A DNA stretch of 64,000 nucleotides from Symbiodinium natans (GCA_905221605.1 CAJNDS010002121.1:459501-523500); one strand, 5' to 3'. Positions 11,847-21,275 are shown, counted from the stretch's first letter. Notes: generated from the letters alone by a model not told the origin. A program made the numbers and translations.

Positions 11847-14549
11847 GGATGGGGGAGAGGGGATGGGGGAGGAGGGGAGGGGGGAGGAGGGGAGGAGGGG
11901 AGTGGGGAGGGGGGGAGGGGCAAGGGAGGGGCGGAGGAGGGGGGGGGAAAGGCCCTCAATCCCTAAACTTTAGCTTTAATCGTGTTTGTACTGAGGAGTC
12001 AAGGAATCCGTTGCCCATATGTAAGATGGGGAATGTGAGGTACCTTTGCCTAGTGGCCTAGTAGGTTATCACTTGAACCCGAAACCCTTGTCAAGCAAAG
12101 GGTAGTTCAGGGTAGCCTTCCATGTGGCATGAAGAATCGAGGAAGACCACTTGTTGCTTTCGAATCCGGACCTCGTGGTCAGCAACCTGCGCGCAGCGTT
12201 AGAGAGGATGTGCAGAATTTGCATGGGCGCCTGTGTGAGCCCTTGAGCAATGCCTTTGGGTTCAGGGTTTAGGGGGCAATTCTGCATGACTCGAGCAAGG
12301 CTCGGGTGTGGGTGGTGGGTTTGGAGTGAGCTGGTATCCATTCTAATCATTCTAAACCCTAAACCCGAATTCCAAACCTGCAACTAGGCTTGTTTGGGTG
12401 GTTGTGTTTTCAGTTGTGTGTTTAGTGTTTGGCGTCGAGGTTGTTGACACTCTTGCTGGCTCTACCGGGTTGTTGTTGGTGTGGAACTCAAGCTATGTCA
12501 CCACGAAGGGAACGGTTGTTCACCCTATGCCTGAAAGTTTGCAGAGTTCCTAGCAACCCAACGCCAACGACTTTGCTAAAATGCGTGAGGCTTCTCTTGA
12601 TTACTTGTTCTTCCTCTTTCGGAACCTAGACCCTAACCCCGCGTCTGTATGGAACACTGCTGCCCTCCTAAACCCTGAACCCTAAACCCTAAACCCCAAA
12701 CCCTAAACTTGCAAGCTAGAGATTCGGGTCGTCGGGGTAGGCCTCAAGGACAAGACTCTGCCACAAGCCTTAAATCGTAACCCCCCCCCCCCCCCCCTAA
12801 ACCCTGAAGCCTAAACCCTAAGCCCCTAGGCCCAAACACCCTCAACTCCTAAGAAGCGGGTCCTGGTTCATCATGAGTTTCTACTAACCTGAAGTAGGCA
12901 GAATTCTCCCTAAATGGCCTTCATGATGGGGGTAACACCCTAAACCCTAAACCCTAAACCCTAAACCCTAAACCCTAAACCCTAGGGGGGGGGTAGTATC
13001 GAGGGGGGTAGCAGGGGCACCCATGGGTTCACCAGGGAGTTGCATCCACCGCGCTCACTAGGTTCCAGGGTCCGGATGCATCGCTTCAGGGTCGTTCAGG
13101 GGTTTAGGGTTTGGGGTTTGGGGTTTGGGGTTTAGGGTTTAGGGTTTAGGGTTTAGGGTGGTCAAAGGTTGAAGGTTTAGGGTTTATTGGAGGGTTCTTA
13201 AGGGAGGGGGGTTCAAGGGGGGGTATGTTACCCAAGGGTCCCTGATACTCGCCACTACTCCCTCAGGCTCCCTAAGATTCCCTGAGGTTCTCGAGGTACC
13301 TACCCCCCCCCATGAACCCCCCTCCCTTAAGAACGTTACAAGTTTAGGGTTTCAGGTCAAAGGTCCAGGGTTTCACAGCTTGAGGATTCAAAGAATCTGG
13401 TCAGCCTGCAAAGGTAACATCGCCGTTTCCCTGACAGTTGTTGAAGTGCAAGAGCTGTCGAAGACCCTCGACAGCCTGTGAGGGTTTAGGGTTTAGGGTT
13501 TAGGGTTTAGGGTTTAGGGTTTAGGGTTTAGCCCTGGGGGTCCATGTTGTATACTTCGGCCCCAACGACCCGAAATAGGAAGTACTTTAAGGCCCAAGTA
13601 TTCCCCATTTGGGGAAACTGTCGGGAACCCTAAACTACAAGGACATACGACAATGTCCCACCATACCCTAGACCCTAAGCCCTAAGCCGCCTAAACCCTA
13701 AACCCCAAACCCCAAACCCTTAACCGTTAACCCTAAGCACCAGATCAGCCCTTCCCCCTCGTACGGGTATCAAGCGGAATGCAAGAACTCCACAAGCCTG
13801 AGGGGCATTCGAAGCCTAGGGTTTAGGGCTCAAGGTTTTGTATCCTTATAAGCCCTCAACCCCAAACCCTAAACCCTAAACTTACCTTAAGACCTAAACC
13901 CTAGATCATCCCGAGAGTCTGTCTGGGAAATGGCAGCCCTGAAGCCCGATAAAGCCCCGAACTCGGTTTTGGGTCCCAAGTAACAGAACAGAGTTTCCTT
14001 TCTTCTCTGAGTTTGGTGCGAACGACAAGTACTCCAAGTCAGGGTACATCCAAAACCAAAGTTACCAAACCCCCGTACCAAAAAACCGAAGCCCAATCAT
14101 TCGCCCCGAAACGCACCAGTGGCAACCCGATAGTCCTTACCCTGAAAACCCTAAATGGCCGCTTCTCTGAAATATGGTCCTGTTTTGGGGTCCTTTCTTT
14201 GAGGCGGCCCCGAATTATCATGTAGGGTACCCACAAAGGGAACAATAATTTAGAGAACTGACCAAATCTAAGAAAGATCTCCTAGACCCCAGGCCCAAGG
14301 AACCGAACCACGAACCCGAAACCCCAACCCAAAAAGCCCAAGCCCCACACTACAAGCCGTAAACCCCTAAACCCCTAAACCCCTAAACCCCTAAACCCCT
14401 AAACCCCTAAACCCCTAAACCCCTAAACCCCTAAACCCTAAACCCTAAACCCCCCACATATTCGAAAAGCAAAGCTGCTGCTGACTTTAAGGGCGTGCTT
14501 CGAAGAAATTCTCGAAGACTTTCCCGAGCACGTGCGAGACCTCCGTCAG
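4164..14549 (+). CDS. Voltage-gated cation channel with cyclic-nucleotide-binding domain (multi-exon, 5' end not found)
   Basis: Eight exons in correct family order, separated by telomere-type repeats: 4164-4304 (pore helix to S6), 5341-5463 (post-S6, HQQTMDDLN-like), 6475-6563 (LP.EM..RLR.FF C-linker), 8030-8105 (MSPQL), 8819-8914 (C-linker end and first strands), 10921-11010 (cNBD, VWGEAW), 13379-13479 (cNBD, VVEVQELSK) and 14491-14549 (EEILEDFPEHVRDLRQ). This is the layout of EAG/CNG-like channels, which pass K+ or other cations through the plasma membrane and are tuned by a cytosolic ligand-binding domain. The order and spacing are what I know of dinoflagellate members; the joins are inferred. 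S1-S5 were not recognised upstream, and the C-terminus after 14,549 is unclear. A cNBD stretch between 11,010 and 13,379 may be missing or unrecognised. The pore lacks the usual GYG. It could be a decayed gene. Confidence 0.7.
5341..5463 (+). CDS. Channel exon: post-S6 linker
   Basis: The frame contains NAHKLAHQQTMDDLNMIADRH. HQ-TMD-LN-x(4)-R after S6 is the usual start of the C-linker in this family. The palindromic element H copy 1 begins at the exon's 3' edge. Confidence 0.65.
5462..5620. mobile_element. Palindromic element family H, copy 1
   Basis: The ends are inverted copies: CATGGGTTTCCCTACTACCCC at the left and GGGTAGTAGGGGAACCCATG at the right. The inner part also folds (CCCCCTCTATACTG / GGGGGTATAGAG; AGTTCCCCCC / GGTGGGAACCT). 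The interior carries a C19 run. The sequence after it (GAGGTTGTTCGCC...) is open, so the element may sit in an intron. Confidence 0.8.
6475..6563 (+). CDS. Channel exon: C-linker
   Basis: After gcag the frame reads LSLPHEMKVRLRKFFLRS. LP-x-x(M/L)-R-x-R-LR-x-(Y/F)F is the C-linker helix signature of this channel family. Telomere-type repeats follow within 10 bp. Confidence 0.7.
6929..7006. mobile_element. Palindromic element family M, copy 1
   Basis: The core 'gtactcgggccc...tactttaaggccccgagta' is an inverted repeat. Related copies occur near 13,540, 16,620, 18,255, 28,376, 32,595, 49,985 and 61,942, sharing (A)GTACTT-AAGGCCC-GAGTA and CTAAATAGGGAATACT words. Confidence 0.7.
7750..7885 (+). 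repeat. Tandem duplication around a CCCTAAA block
   Basis: 'accctactggagagaagtgt' at about 7755 returns as 'accctactggagagaagttt' at about 7850, each followed by ccacaag, with a CCCTAAA array between. This gives a 34-bp direct repeat bracketing a telomere-type insert. Family continuity across it was not established. Confidence 0.75.
8030..8105 (+). CDS. Channel exon: MSPQL segment
   Basis: Following gcagcccag the frame reads MSPQLRRDTYREVNVHWVKK. M-SP-x-LQ..V......W(L/V)..V is a conserved stretch just before the nucleotide-binding domain in dinoflagellate members as I know them. A TGA follows at 8104-8106 unless spliced earlier. Confidence 0.7.
8819..8914 (+). CDS. Channel exon: end of C-linker
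   Basis: Acceptor tgccag, then VRFLDKCSTSFLTCIAAAL, a good match in spacing to V.FL....F...(V/I)A..L that precedes the 'APGE' loop. The APGE loop itself is not obvious. A GC donor (cag|gctagg) is possible. Confidence 0.65.
9656..9756. mobile_element. Palindromic introner-like element family A, copy 1
   Basis: Left end CTTGGTAGCCCAGTGGTATCC; right end ATGGTCACTGGGCTAATTC. Inverted termini CTTGGTAGCCCAGT/ACTGGGCTA, with inner inverted words CCCTTTACCCTTTT / AAAAAGGGTGCCC. About 100 bp, no coding capacity. Confidence 0.85.
10041..10155 (+). CDS. Candidate exon, unknown product
   Basis: Open frame SAEEILEMRMFGEQEHFGKL followed by FHMCLELQNRGPHS, between a CCCTAAA block and a long TTTAGGG block that starts with a GTTTAG donor. 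Composition looks coding. It does not fit the channel, so either the channel has a lineage-specific insert or this belongs elsewhere. Confidence 0.4.
10154..10292 (+). repeat. (TTTAGGG)n array grading into TTCAGGG
   Basis: About fifteen TTTAGGG units followed by five TTCAGGG units, directly against the 3' edge of the preceding candidate exon. Confidence 0.95.
10640..10720. repeat. AT microsatellite palindrome
   Basis: Alternating AT/TATG runs (atatatatatatat, atgtatacatatac, tatatatatatatat) form a hairpin-prone simple repeat. The open frames over it (MHMHIYIYIY... on both strands) are artefacts of the repeat. Confidence 0.9.
10921..11010 (+). CDS. Channel exon: cyclic-nucleotide-binding domain, VWGE segment
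   Basis: Acceptor ggccag, then YIMMGGTASRVMNFTILVPG and MVWGEAWLR. (L)YI...G....G......G.VWGED is the phosphate-binding cassette region of the family; here the acidic residue after GE is replaced by A. A similar short stretch (YIMAPFLG) near 10,735 may be a decayed duplicate. Confidence 0.65.
11490..11584. mobile_element. Palindromic element family I, copy 1
   Basis: Ends CATTTGCTTAAGA and TCTTAAGCAAATTG are inverted copies, with interior tccttataaggggaatttaggga. Same ends at 30,721/31,708 and 47,951/48,049. Confidence 0.85.
11799..11845 (+). repeat. Poly(G) tract of about 47 bases
   Basis: An uninterrupted G run is followed by purine-rich ggaggggaggg DNA to about 11,950. The glycine-rich open frames here are artefacts. 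Exact length may be an assembly approximation. Confidence 0.9.
12100..12256 (-). CDS. Candidate exon, unknown product
   Basis: The minus strand is open and reads QGLTQAPMQILHILSNAARR then LLTTRSGFESNKWSSSILHA. The plus strand is also open over the same stretch (GRPLVAFESGPRGQQPARSV), so the strand is uncertain. It lies between telomere-type motifs. No family recognised. Confidence 0.3.
12554..12668 (+). CDS. Candidate exon, unknown product
   Basis: Acceptor gttcctag, then the frame reads QPNANDFAKMREASLDYLFF and continues LFRNLDPNPASVWNTAAL up to a CCCTAAA-type block. Amino-acid composition is protein-like. No family recognised. Confidence 0.4.
13379..13479 (+). CDS. Channel exon: cyclic-nucleotide-binding domain, late strands
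   Basis: Acceptor tttcacag. The frame contains IWSACKGNIAVSLTVVEVQE and LSKTLDSL. A-x-(S/T)LT(F/Y/V)-EV-x-x-L-(S/T)-(K/R) is the last beta strand and C-helix start of this family's domain. A (TTTAGGG)n block follows. Confidence 0.65.
13538..13612. mobile_element. Palindromic element family M, copy 2
   Basis: Shares 'aaataggaagtactttaagg' and 'ccaagtattcccc' with copy 1, in inverted-repeat arrangement with tatacttcggcccc. Confidence 0.65.
14340..14455 (-). repeat. (CCCCTAAA)n variant array
   Basis: About ten tandem CCCCTAAA octamers ending in CCCTAAA. The same octamer variant dominates 62,110-62,880. Confidence 0.9.
14491..14549 (+). CDS. Channel exon: C-helix of nucleotide-binding domain
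   Basis: After gactttaag the frame reads ACFEEILEDFPEHVRDLRQ and ends at CAG|GTGGGC. (I/V)L-x-DFP-x-x-x-x-x-(I/L)R is the family's closing helix. This is the last exon I can assign to the channel. Confidence 0.7.
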
Positions 14550-14577
14550 GTGGGCTCTGGGTTATGGTTCAGGGTTC

Positions 14578-14734
14578 AGGGTTCAGGGTTTAGGGTTTAG
14601 GCTTTAGGGTTTAGGGTTGAGGATTTAGGGTTTAGGGTTCAGGGTTCAGGGTTCAGGGTTCAGGGTTCAGGGTTGAGGGTTTAGGGTTTAGGGTTTAGGG
14701 TTTAGGGTTCAGGGTTTAGGGTTTAGGGTTTAGG
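14578..14734 (+). repeat. TTTAGGG/TTCAGGG array
   Basis: About twenty units with TTCAGGG and TTGAGGG variants, running directly into element A copy 2. Confidence 0.95.
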
Positions 14735-14846
14735 CTTGGCAGCCCAGTGGTACCCTTTACCCTTTTTTGGGGTTCTGGGTTCCCTTCTTAAGTAACCAAC
14801 CAAAGAAAGTGTGCCCTTATTATAATGTGGTTACTGGGCTACTAAG
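14735..14846. mobile_element. Element family A, copy 2
   Basis: CTTGGCAGCCCAGTGGTACC at the left, GTTACTGGGCTACTAAG at the right; inner CCCTTTACCCTTTT and AAAGTGTGCCCTTATTATA are partly inverted. Confidence 0.9.
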
Positions 14847-15316
14847 TAGGGTTTTGGGTTGTAGGGTTTTACGGGATTATGGGTTTTGGTGGTGTGGGGA
14901 GTTTAGGATTTGCAGTTTGGGGGTTTGTGACCGTTTCTGGTTTTCCTGCCTCTGACGCCAAGTGTAGTCCTTCTGTGAGCCTTGGTTCCCCCCCCCCCCC
15001 CGCCCCCACAACAAGCAGCTAGCGGGCCTGCGCTTTGTGAATTTAGGGCTTATAGGGTTTGGCCGTTTAGGGTTTGGGTTGGCTTAGGGGTTTGCTTGTT
15101 GGTTCTTTTGAGGGAATTCGGTGCCCTATAGCATCCCTTCAAAAGGTGTAGTACCCTAAACCCTAAACCCCAAACCCTTTAGGGAAGATGTAAGGCACCT
15201 ATTTCGCTCATGCCATACGAAGAACCAGGAAATTGAGCTTTGAGGGGGTCCGAATATGCAGTGGCAAACCTGTCAGCCTAGGATCTCAGGACCCGCTACA
15301 AGGAACTCCTCTATGA

Positions 15317-15408
15317 GGGTTTAGGGTTTAGGGTTTAGGGTTTAGGGTTTAGGGTTTAGGGTTTAGGGTTTAGGGTTTAGGGTTTAGGGTTTAGGGTTTA
15401 GGGTTTAG
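15317..15408 (+). repeat. (TTTAGGG)n array
   Basis: About thirteen units following a short open segment (DLRTRYKELLYE, 15,280-15,316) whose last codon runs into the array. Confidence 0.95.
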
Positions 15409-15596
15409 GAAGTACAAGAAATGTGCCGGGGGCAGCTTCCCGTGAATCAGCCTTACATACGTCAGACGTCCCGAAACCCCTAAACCCTAAGCACTAAACC
15501 CCCAAACCCCAAAACCCTAAGCACTAAACCCCTAAACCCCTAAACCCTAAGCACTAAACCCTGAACCCTACGCCTTTCTCTTTTGTTCCCCCGTAG

Positions 15597-15647
15597 GCGA
15601 ATGTGAGGGTACCTTCCCGGTCACTCGCCAACAAGACATCTCCTCCT
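15597..15647 (+). CDS. Candidate short exon
   Basis: A good pyrimidine tract and acceptor (tttctcttttgttcccccgtag) precede the open frame ANVRVPSRSLANKTSP. Only the splice signal supports it. Confidence 0.3.
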
Positions 15648-15901
15648 AAACCCTATAACTAGCCTAAACATAGGGTTCAAGGTTTAGGGTTTAGGGTTGA
15701 GTGTTTAGGGTTTAGGGTTTAGGGTTTCGTTTTATTTTTTAGCCATAAGCAGCACGGTGCTGCGGAAATGAGACCCTGAGCAGCCCAGGAGATCTAGGGT
15801 TCTGGGTTTAGGGTTCAGGGTTCAGGGTTCAGGGTTTAGGGGTTTAGGGTTTAGGGTTTAGGGTTTAGGGTTTAGGGTTAGGGTCAGGGTTGTATGTCAG
15901 G

Positions 15902-16000
15902 TCTCCATCAAGTACATCTTCATGCGGGGCACCTCGTTCTTTATGGACACAGGCTTTTCCACGCAAAGCCTTTTAATTTTCGCGCAAGGAGCGGGTTTTG
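15902..16000 (+). CDS. Candidate exon, hydrophobic
   Basis: After tatgtcag|gt the frame reads SIKYIFMRGTSFFMDTGFST then QSLLIFAQGAG. It could be a membrane segment. No family recognised with confidence. Confidence 0.35.
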
Positions 16001-17012
16001 TAAGTAGGCTGTAGGATTGAGGGTTTAGTTTAGGGCTGGAGAACCCCAACCTCCTGAACCTTGAACCCTGCCAGCAACCCTAGACCCAAAACTCTTACAA
16101 GAGGACGGGATATGAGGGAGCGCTTTGAGGGAGGGGCCCTGTTGTTGTTATTTCAATGTGTGTGTATATATATATAAATATAAATGTAGGGATGGGTGAG
16201 AGTGCGGCCGTTCGCGGTTCGCACCCCCCTCCCCCTCGGCTCGTAACCCTGAACTCTAAAACCTGAACCCAAACCCTCCGCCCTGAGCCCTGAACCCTAA
16301 ACCTCAGAGTCCAGTTGCCTAAACTGGGGGTTCTTGGGCCTAAGATCTTAGGCTAGGTACTACATGGTCCCTGAAAAGGGCCCTTTAAACGGGACCCCTT
16401 ATATTTAGGGTTTAGGGTTTAGGGTTTAGGGTTTCGGCATATACCCCTTAGATGCCCTATAAAGCCCCGGGGTCCATACCTCAGAACGGGGCCATGTAAC
16501 TTCCCCTTAAACTAGGGTTTGGGACTCAGGGATGTTTAGGGTGGTGTTTAGGGTTGGGGGTTTGGGGTTTAGGGTTTAGGGTTTAGGGTTTAGGGTTTAG
16601 GGTTTAGGGTTTGGGGCTAAAGTACTTGCTATATCAAGTATACCATGATGAGGTACATGGACCCTGATGGTTTGGCTTTAGGCATCCGGCTTTGTACTTG
16701 GAAAGGATACTCCGGGCCCTCCGCCCTAACCCCTAAAGAAAGCCGCAGGAAAATACATTCTCTCCACCCCTAACCCCACTCCTGTTTAACTGCCTCAGCT
16801 CTCGTTATCCATAGTGTAAGCCCAGAAGCCCGTAGACCTTAAGTTCTAAACACCTCTTGCTACACATTGCGTGTTAACGGAAAGAACCCTAACCCTAAAC
16901 CCCTAGCCCCTAAACCCTAAACCCGAGGTATTTCGGGCATTAGGTGCCTCACATGTAACCCTCATAAAAGGACTCGATAAGGACCCCATTGTTTGTTCCC
17001 TAACTCCTCACC

Positions 17013-17255
17013 AGGAACCCACAAGAAGATGCTGATGAGAGGTTGAAGAATCCGGAGATTTGGGGTCTAGGGCCTGAAACGCTCGAACCTGGCAAGCACG
17101 ACAAGCCCTCGAAAAGAATCCTAAACCCTAGCAACCCTTAACCCTATGCCCTAAACCCTGAACCCTAAACCCTAAACCCTGAACTTAAGCTGAGGTCTAA
17201 AGCGTTTTGCGCGCATCACGGTCCAGTCGGCGATGAAGGATCGGTTTTTGGGCTC
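17013..17255 (+). CDS. Two candidate exons
   Basis: 17,013-17,117 (after ctcctcaccag) includes EDADERLKNPEIWGLGPETL. 17,192-17,254 includes RFARITVQSAMKDRFLGSW. They are separated by CCCTAAA repeats. Both look coding; no family recognised. Confidence 0.35.
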
Positions 17256-17590
17256 CTGGTTTGGGGCCTAGGGATTAGGGTTTAGGGTTTGTGTTTTAGG
17301 GTTTAGGGTTAGGGGTTTAGGGTTTAGGGCTTCGGGTTGAATTAGGAGGTTTAGGGTGCAGGGGTTGCAGCCTCCCTAGGAATTGTGCTTCTGGTATGTT
17401 ATTGCACAGCCTAAGAGAAGATTCCAGATTGTTTGCTGTGCTCTAACGCGCTTTACGGATCATGTGTTGGCCTTCTGGGCGTGTAGTTCCCTTAATGTCA
17501 TGTAAGAAAAGGAGAACACTTTCTCTAGGTGGCACCCCATACCTGGTACCGAATTAGGGAACACTTGTGCCCTGTAGAAGTACTCCATAC

Positions 17591-17690
17591 NNNNNNNNNN
17601 NNNNNNNNNNNNNNNNNNNNNNNNNNNNNNNNNNNNNNNNNNNNNNNNNNNNNNNNNNNNNNNNNNNNNNNNNNNNNNNNNNNNNNNNNN
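17591..17690. other. Assembly gap (100 N)
   Basis: Exactly 100 N bases, the conventional size for a gap of unknown length. Gene continuity across it cannot be assumed. Confidence 1.
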
Positions 17691-17739
17691 AGGGTTTCTA
17701 GGGGATACTAAGTGGACTTACTCAGTCAAAAGGGCTTCC

Positions 17740-18010
17740 AATTAGGCTTCAGGTCTCTAATCCCGAATCCTGCCGCAAGTTCGAATACCGAAGCCTGAAC
17801 CCTGCAAACCCGAAACCCCTAATTCCAAGCAACCTAAGTCCTAACACTCGAATAACCCTAGCATCCGGTTCATGTCCCATATCCCTACGCACCCTAAGAA
17901 CCCCAAACGCCCTAAGAAGCCTAAATAAACCTAAGCACCCCAAATAGCCATTATCGCTGAACAACCTAAACACCCCTAATATCCCCAATAACCCTAAACA
18001 CCCAAACACT
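17740..18010 (-). repeat. Strongly degenerate CCCTAAA-like block
   Basis: Words such as cctaaacacc, cctaagaacc and aataaccctaa dominate. An 86-residue minus-strand frame (MFGCLGLLGILG...) comes from the repeat and is not called. Confidence 0.7.
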
Positions 18011-18361
18011 CCATAACCCTAAACCCTAATGCCGAGCCGATTCCTTTTTTGGTCCCTAGCCCTCTCACTGGCGCTTTCAGGGTTTGAGGGTTTAGGCTTT
18101 AGGCTCTTAGGGTTTTCGGGTTTAGGTTTAGGGGTTTTGGGTTTTGGGTTTAGGGTTCCGAGTGGGTATAGGCGTTTGAGTTGGCTTGAGGTTTGGCGTT
18201 TGGGGTAAGCGGACTTCGAGAAGCTTTCCAAGATGTCTTCAGGCGTATGCAACATTATCATATACTTGGGCCCATGGTCTCTATCTAGGAAGTACTTGAA
18301 GGCGTATTCCCCTAGGCCTTAAGGCCCCCCACCCCTCCCCCCCCTACCCCTCCTCCCCTCT

Positions 18362-18362
<1 letters not shown>

Positions 18363-18408
<46 letters not shown>
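18363..18408 (+). repeat. Poly(C) tract of about 46 bases
   Basis: Uninterrupted C run, preceded by C-rich cccctcccccccctacccctcc from about 18,326. Confidence 0.9.
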
Positions 18409-18603
18409 TAGAATTGCAGGGTTGAGGGTTCAGAAGTTCAGAAGACTGAAGTTACCAGAAGGCTGTTGCAGGGTTGAGGGTTTAGGGTTTAGGATTCAGG
18501 GTGTACGGGGTTGGGGTTAGGGTTTGGGGTTTAGGGTTTCGGGTAAGGGTTTAGGGTGTAGGGTTTGGGGTTTGGGGTTTAGGGTTTAGGGATTGGCCCA
18601 CAG

Positions 18604-19037
18604 GATCGAAGCCAGTTCAGAGTTGGAGGAAGTGAAGGAGCTCAGGAATTGTGTGCGATCTTTCCTTACGAGGGATCAGATTTGCAATGGAAATGGGTGC
18701 AGGCCACGAAGGCATGGCTCTACTACGACGTGGACAAGAACTTGTGGATCAAGGACAGCGAAGATGAAGATGGAGGAAAGATCTGCAAGGAACAGGAGAA
18801 GCAAGTAAGAGGATGAAGAAAGGAAAAGAAGTGAAGGAGAAGAGAAGCAAGGAAAAGCAGAGGAAGGATCAGCAGCGCTGAGGGCTTAGGGCTTAGGGCT
18901 TAGGGCTTTGGTTGAGTTGTAGCCAGGACTGCGTGCTGGGTTTACCCTAACTGTGCTTCCTGCAGTTCAGTACAAGGTACTCCTACATGATAGCAGGTTT
19001 TCTCCAGCAAACTGACGGCGATTTCTGTCATCAGTAA
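18604..19037 (+). CDS. 3' end of an unrecognised gene (two exons)
   Basis: Exon 18,604-18,804 follows ttggcccacag and contains QWKWVQATKAWLYYDVDKNL and WIKDSEDEDGG, ending at CAA|GTAAGA, a strong donor. The next exon, 18,966-19,037, follows tgtgcttcctgcag and reads FSTRYSYMIAGFLQQ to a TAA stop. The phase joins cleanly (0). The intron (161 bp) holds only a few TTAGGGC-type words. The tail is acidic then aromatic. I do not recognise the family. It is one of the best splice-supported models among the unknown genes here. Confidence 0.6.
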
Positions 19038-19730
19038 ATGCGCGTTTCGGACATCGCAAGCCCCAAAGAAGCTCCGTAAACCCTAAACCCTAGACAGTAA
19101 ACCCCGAACGTCGAACATCCCGAAAGTCGAACAGTCAAGTACCCTTCAACCGTTCAACGCCCCCCCCCCCCCTAAACCCTCAAACCCTAAACCCTAACCC
19201 TAAACCCTAAACCCTGAACCCTGAATCCGGAGCTGGTTCGGGATGCGAGGGCTAAGCTGCGGGGACCTGATTTCAGGCTCAGGCCTCTGAGTTGTGGGTT
19301 TTTGGGTTTATTAGGTGTAGGGCTTAACCCCTAAACCCTAAACCCTAAACCCTAAACGCCCGAAACCCCAAACCCCAAACCTAAAACCCTAAATCCTCAA
19401 CCCTCAACCCTCAACCCTCAATCCTCAACCCTCAACCCCCTCAAGTTTAGGGTAATGCAGGGTTGCACCGAGCTGCGGGCGGCCAGCTGTACCCTTTACT
19501 TCCCTTTTGTGGCAGGCTTTGATTACTTACTTATTTAAAAGGAATCCGGTTCGGTGGGATTTAGGGTTTAGGTTTTAGGGTTTAGGGTTACAAGTTAAGG
19601 GTGGAGAACTTAGGGTTAGAGCAGATAACTAGGGGCGGCTGGGAGGGGGGGGGGGTGGTAAACCCTAACTCAACCCTGCACCCAACACCTAAACCCTGCC
19701 GCACCCACCCCCCCCCCCCCCCGACAACCC

Positions 19731-19830
19731 CAACCAAGAGAAAGTCGAACTCAGGGTCTGGAGTTGCTCCGACGGCAGGACACGCTCGAGGACTACCCCC
19801 CGCCCGACCCCAATTTGGGCAAGTCTGCGG
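19731..19830 (+). CDS. Candidate exon, unknown product
   Basis: Open frame SRTQGLELLRRQDTLEDYPP then PDPNLGKSAG, between poly(C) and TTTAGGG-rich DNA. Low-complexity neighbours; no family recognised. Confidence 0.35.
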
Positions 19831-20046
19831 GATTGGGAATTTGGTTTTGGGTGTATTTAGGAGTTTAGGGTGGGTTTCAGGTTTGGCGGTGTAGGCTTTA
19901 GGGGTTTAGGGTTTAGGTCTTAGGGGTTGGCGGCCACAACACGCTTCCAAGCCAAAGGCTCAGCATTGTCCGCCCCAGTTCGGAGGTAGTCTAGCACAGT
20001 AAAAACACCTGTGTTTTTGCACCCTCTCCCTTTTTTCCCCGAACAG

Positions 20047-20103
20047 CGTGTCATGTCTAACCCCCCCCCCCCCCCGCCTGCCCCCCCCCCCCCCCCCCCC
20101 CGC

Positions 20104-20136
<33 letters not shown>

Positions 20137-20195
20137 CCTCTTTAAAAGCAAACAAACAAACAAACAAACAAACAAACAAACAAACAAACAACAAA
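20047..20195. repeat. Poly(C) runs and (CAAA)n microsatellite
   Basis: Three C runs (20,060-20,134) are followed by tandem caaa units at 20,151-20,190. The minus-strand frame MFCCLFVCLF... is an artefact. Confidence 0.95.
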
Positions 20196-20286
20196 ACACA
20201 TAGAAGGATTGTTCCTTATATCAGGGTAATACCTATACAGGGATGTTTTGGGGGTTCTTAAGTAAGCAAAAAGTAGTTCAGGGTTT

Positions 20287-20392
20287 GGTTTTTTCCTTAT
20301 ACTAACAGTCCTTCATATAGTGACTAGAAATATTTATAGGGGGGGGTACTAGAATCCCGATTAAGGGCTGTTAGTATGAGGGGGAACACCCT
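20287..20392. mobile_element. Palindromic element family E, copy 1
   Basis: 'ccttatactaacagtcctt' on the left and 'aagggctgttagtatgaggg' on the right are inverted. Related copies at 22,634, 24,141, 35,477 and 47,625. Confidence 0.85.
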
Positions 20393-20760
20393 AGACCCTA
20401 AACCCTAAACCTTAAGCCCTAAGCCCTAAAGCGCTTTCTGACAGCTGGCCTCCGCTGTGCGACCACAGGTTGCGTACAGCGTCCCTAAACCCTAAACCCT
20501 AAAACCTAAACCCTAAACCCTAAACCCTGAACGCAAAGTCGTGGGTTTTGGTCTAGGGTTTGGGCTTGCAGGTTCAAGGTTTCGGGGTTGGGGACCTTAA
20601 CTTAAGGGGTCCAGGACTTGTCCGAGGAGCGCAGGCTGCAGCACCTGGACCCAAAGCCTTGAGTTAAATGGATGAGCTGGGTTCAGGGCATTGGGGACCC
20701 TAAACCCTAAACCTTAAACCCTAAAAGTCTAAACCCTAAACCCGAAGCCCGAAACCTACC

Positions 20761-20898
20761 CTGAGAGAAGCTGAAGCCGCTACGAAGCCAGAGTCACAGG
20801 AGTCAGTGCTTGGCAAGCTCAACGACCTCAGCATGCAACCCGGCTTGGGGCGTGCTGCTGAGCTTCAGGCTTTTCGTGTTCAGGTGTCGGGTCAGGCC
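20761..20898 (+). CDS. Candidate exon, unknown product
   Basis: A 46-codon open frame LREAEAATKPESQESVLGKL then NDLSMQPGLGRAAELQAFRV, ending at a CCCTAAA array. Strongly protein-like. No family recognised; the next exon suggests a tetratricopeptide protein. Confidence 0.45.
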
Positions 20899-20959
20899 CT
20901 AAACCCTAAACCCTAAACCCTAAACCCTAAACCCTAAACCCTAAACCCTAAACTGTCAG

Positions 20960-21067
20960 ACCCTTGGGGGAGGAGCTGCGGGACGCTGTGGTTGTGGCGT
21001 TCAGGGGTGCGAGGCACCAGCTGGGTGGACACCCAGACTCCCATAACTCCCGAATCGCAAGCTCCAA
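20960..21067 (+). CDS. Candidate exon, kinesin-light-chain-type TPR
   Basis: The frame reads PLGEELRDAVVVAFRGARHQ then LGGHPDSHNSRIAS. The pattern A-x-R(x)-LG-x-HPD-(T/S)-x-x-S resembles TPR units of kinesin-light-chain type (LG..HPDTL.S...LA). A diverged second copy of the last part (actcccaaattgcag) is at about 21,347. Association with neighbouring exons is inference. Confidence 0.4.
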
Positions 21068-21160
21068 TCTAGGGTTTAGGGTTTAGGGTTTAGGGTTTAG
21101 GGTTTAGGGTTTAGGGTTTAGGGTTTAGGGTTCCGGGTTTAGGGTTTCGGGTTTCGGGTT

Positions 21161-21275
21161 TACCCAGGTCTTCCAGAAACCCGCAATTTTTGGAATGTGC
21201 CGTAATCTATACTAGGGATCTTTATGATGAATTAGGGTATGTTCCTTAATTAAGGGGTTTTGGAAGATCTGGGTA
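21161..21275. mobile_element. Palindromic element family B, copy 1
   Basis: TACCCAGGTCTTCCAGAAACC at the left; GGGGTTTTGGAAGATCTGGGTA at the right; inner 'atgatgaattagggtatgttccttaattaag'. Copy 2 lies 117 bp downstream. Confidence 0.9.

Noticed and set aside
11775-12061. Glycine-rich frames
   Set aside because: They read through a poly(G) tract and purine-rich repeat.
17529-17711. A frame running through the N gap
   Set aside because: Most of its codons are N; it is not evidence of a gene.
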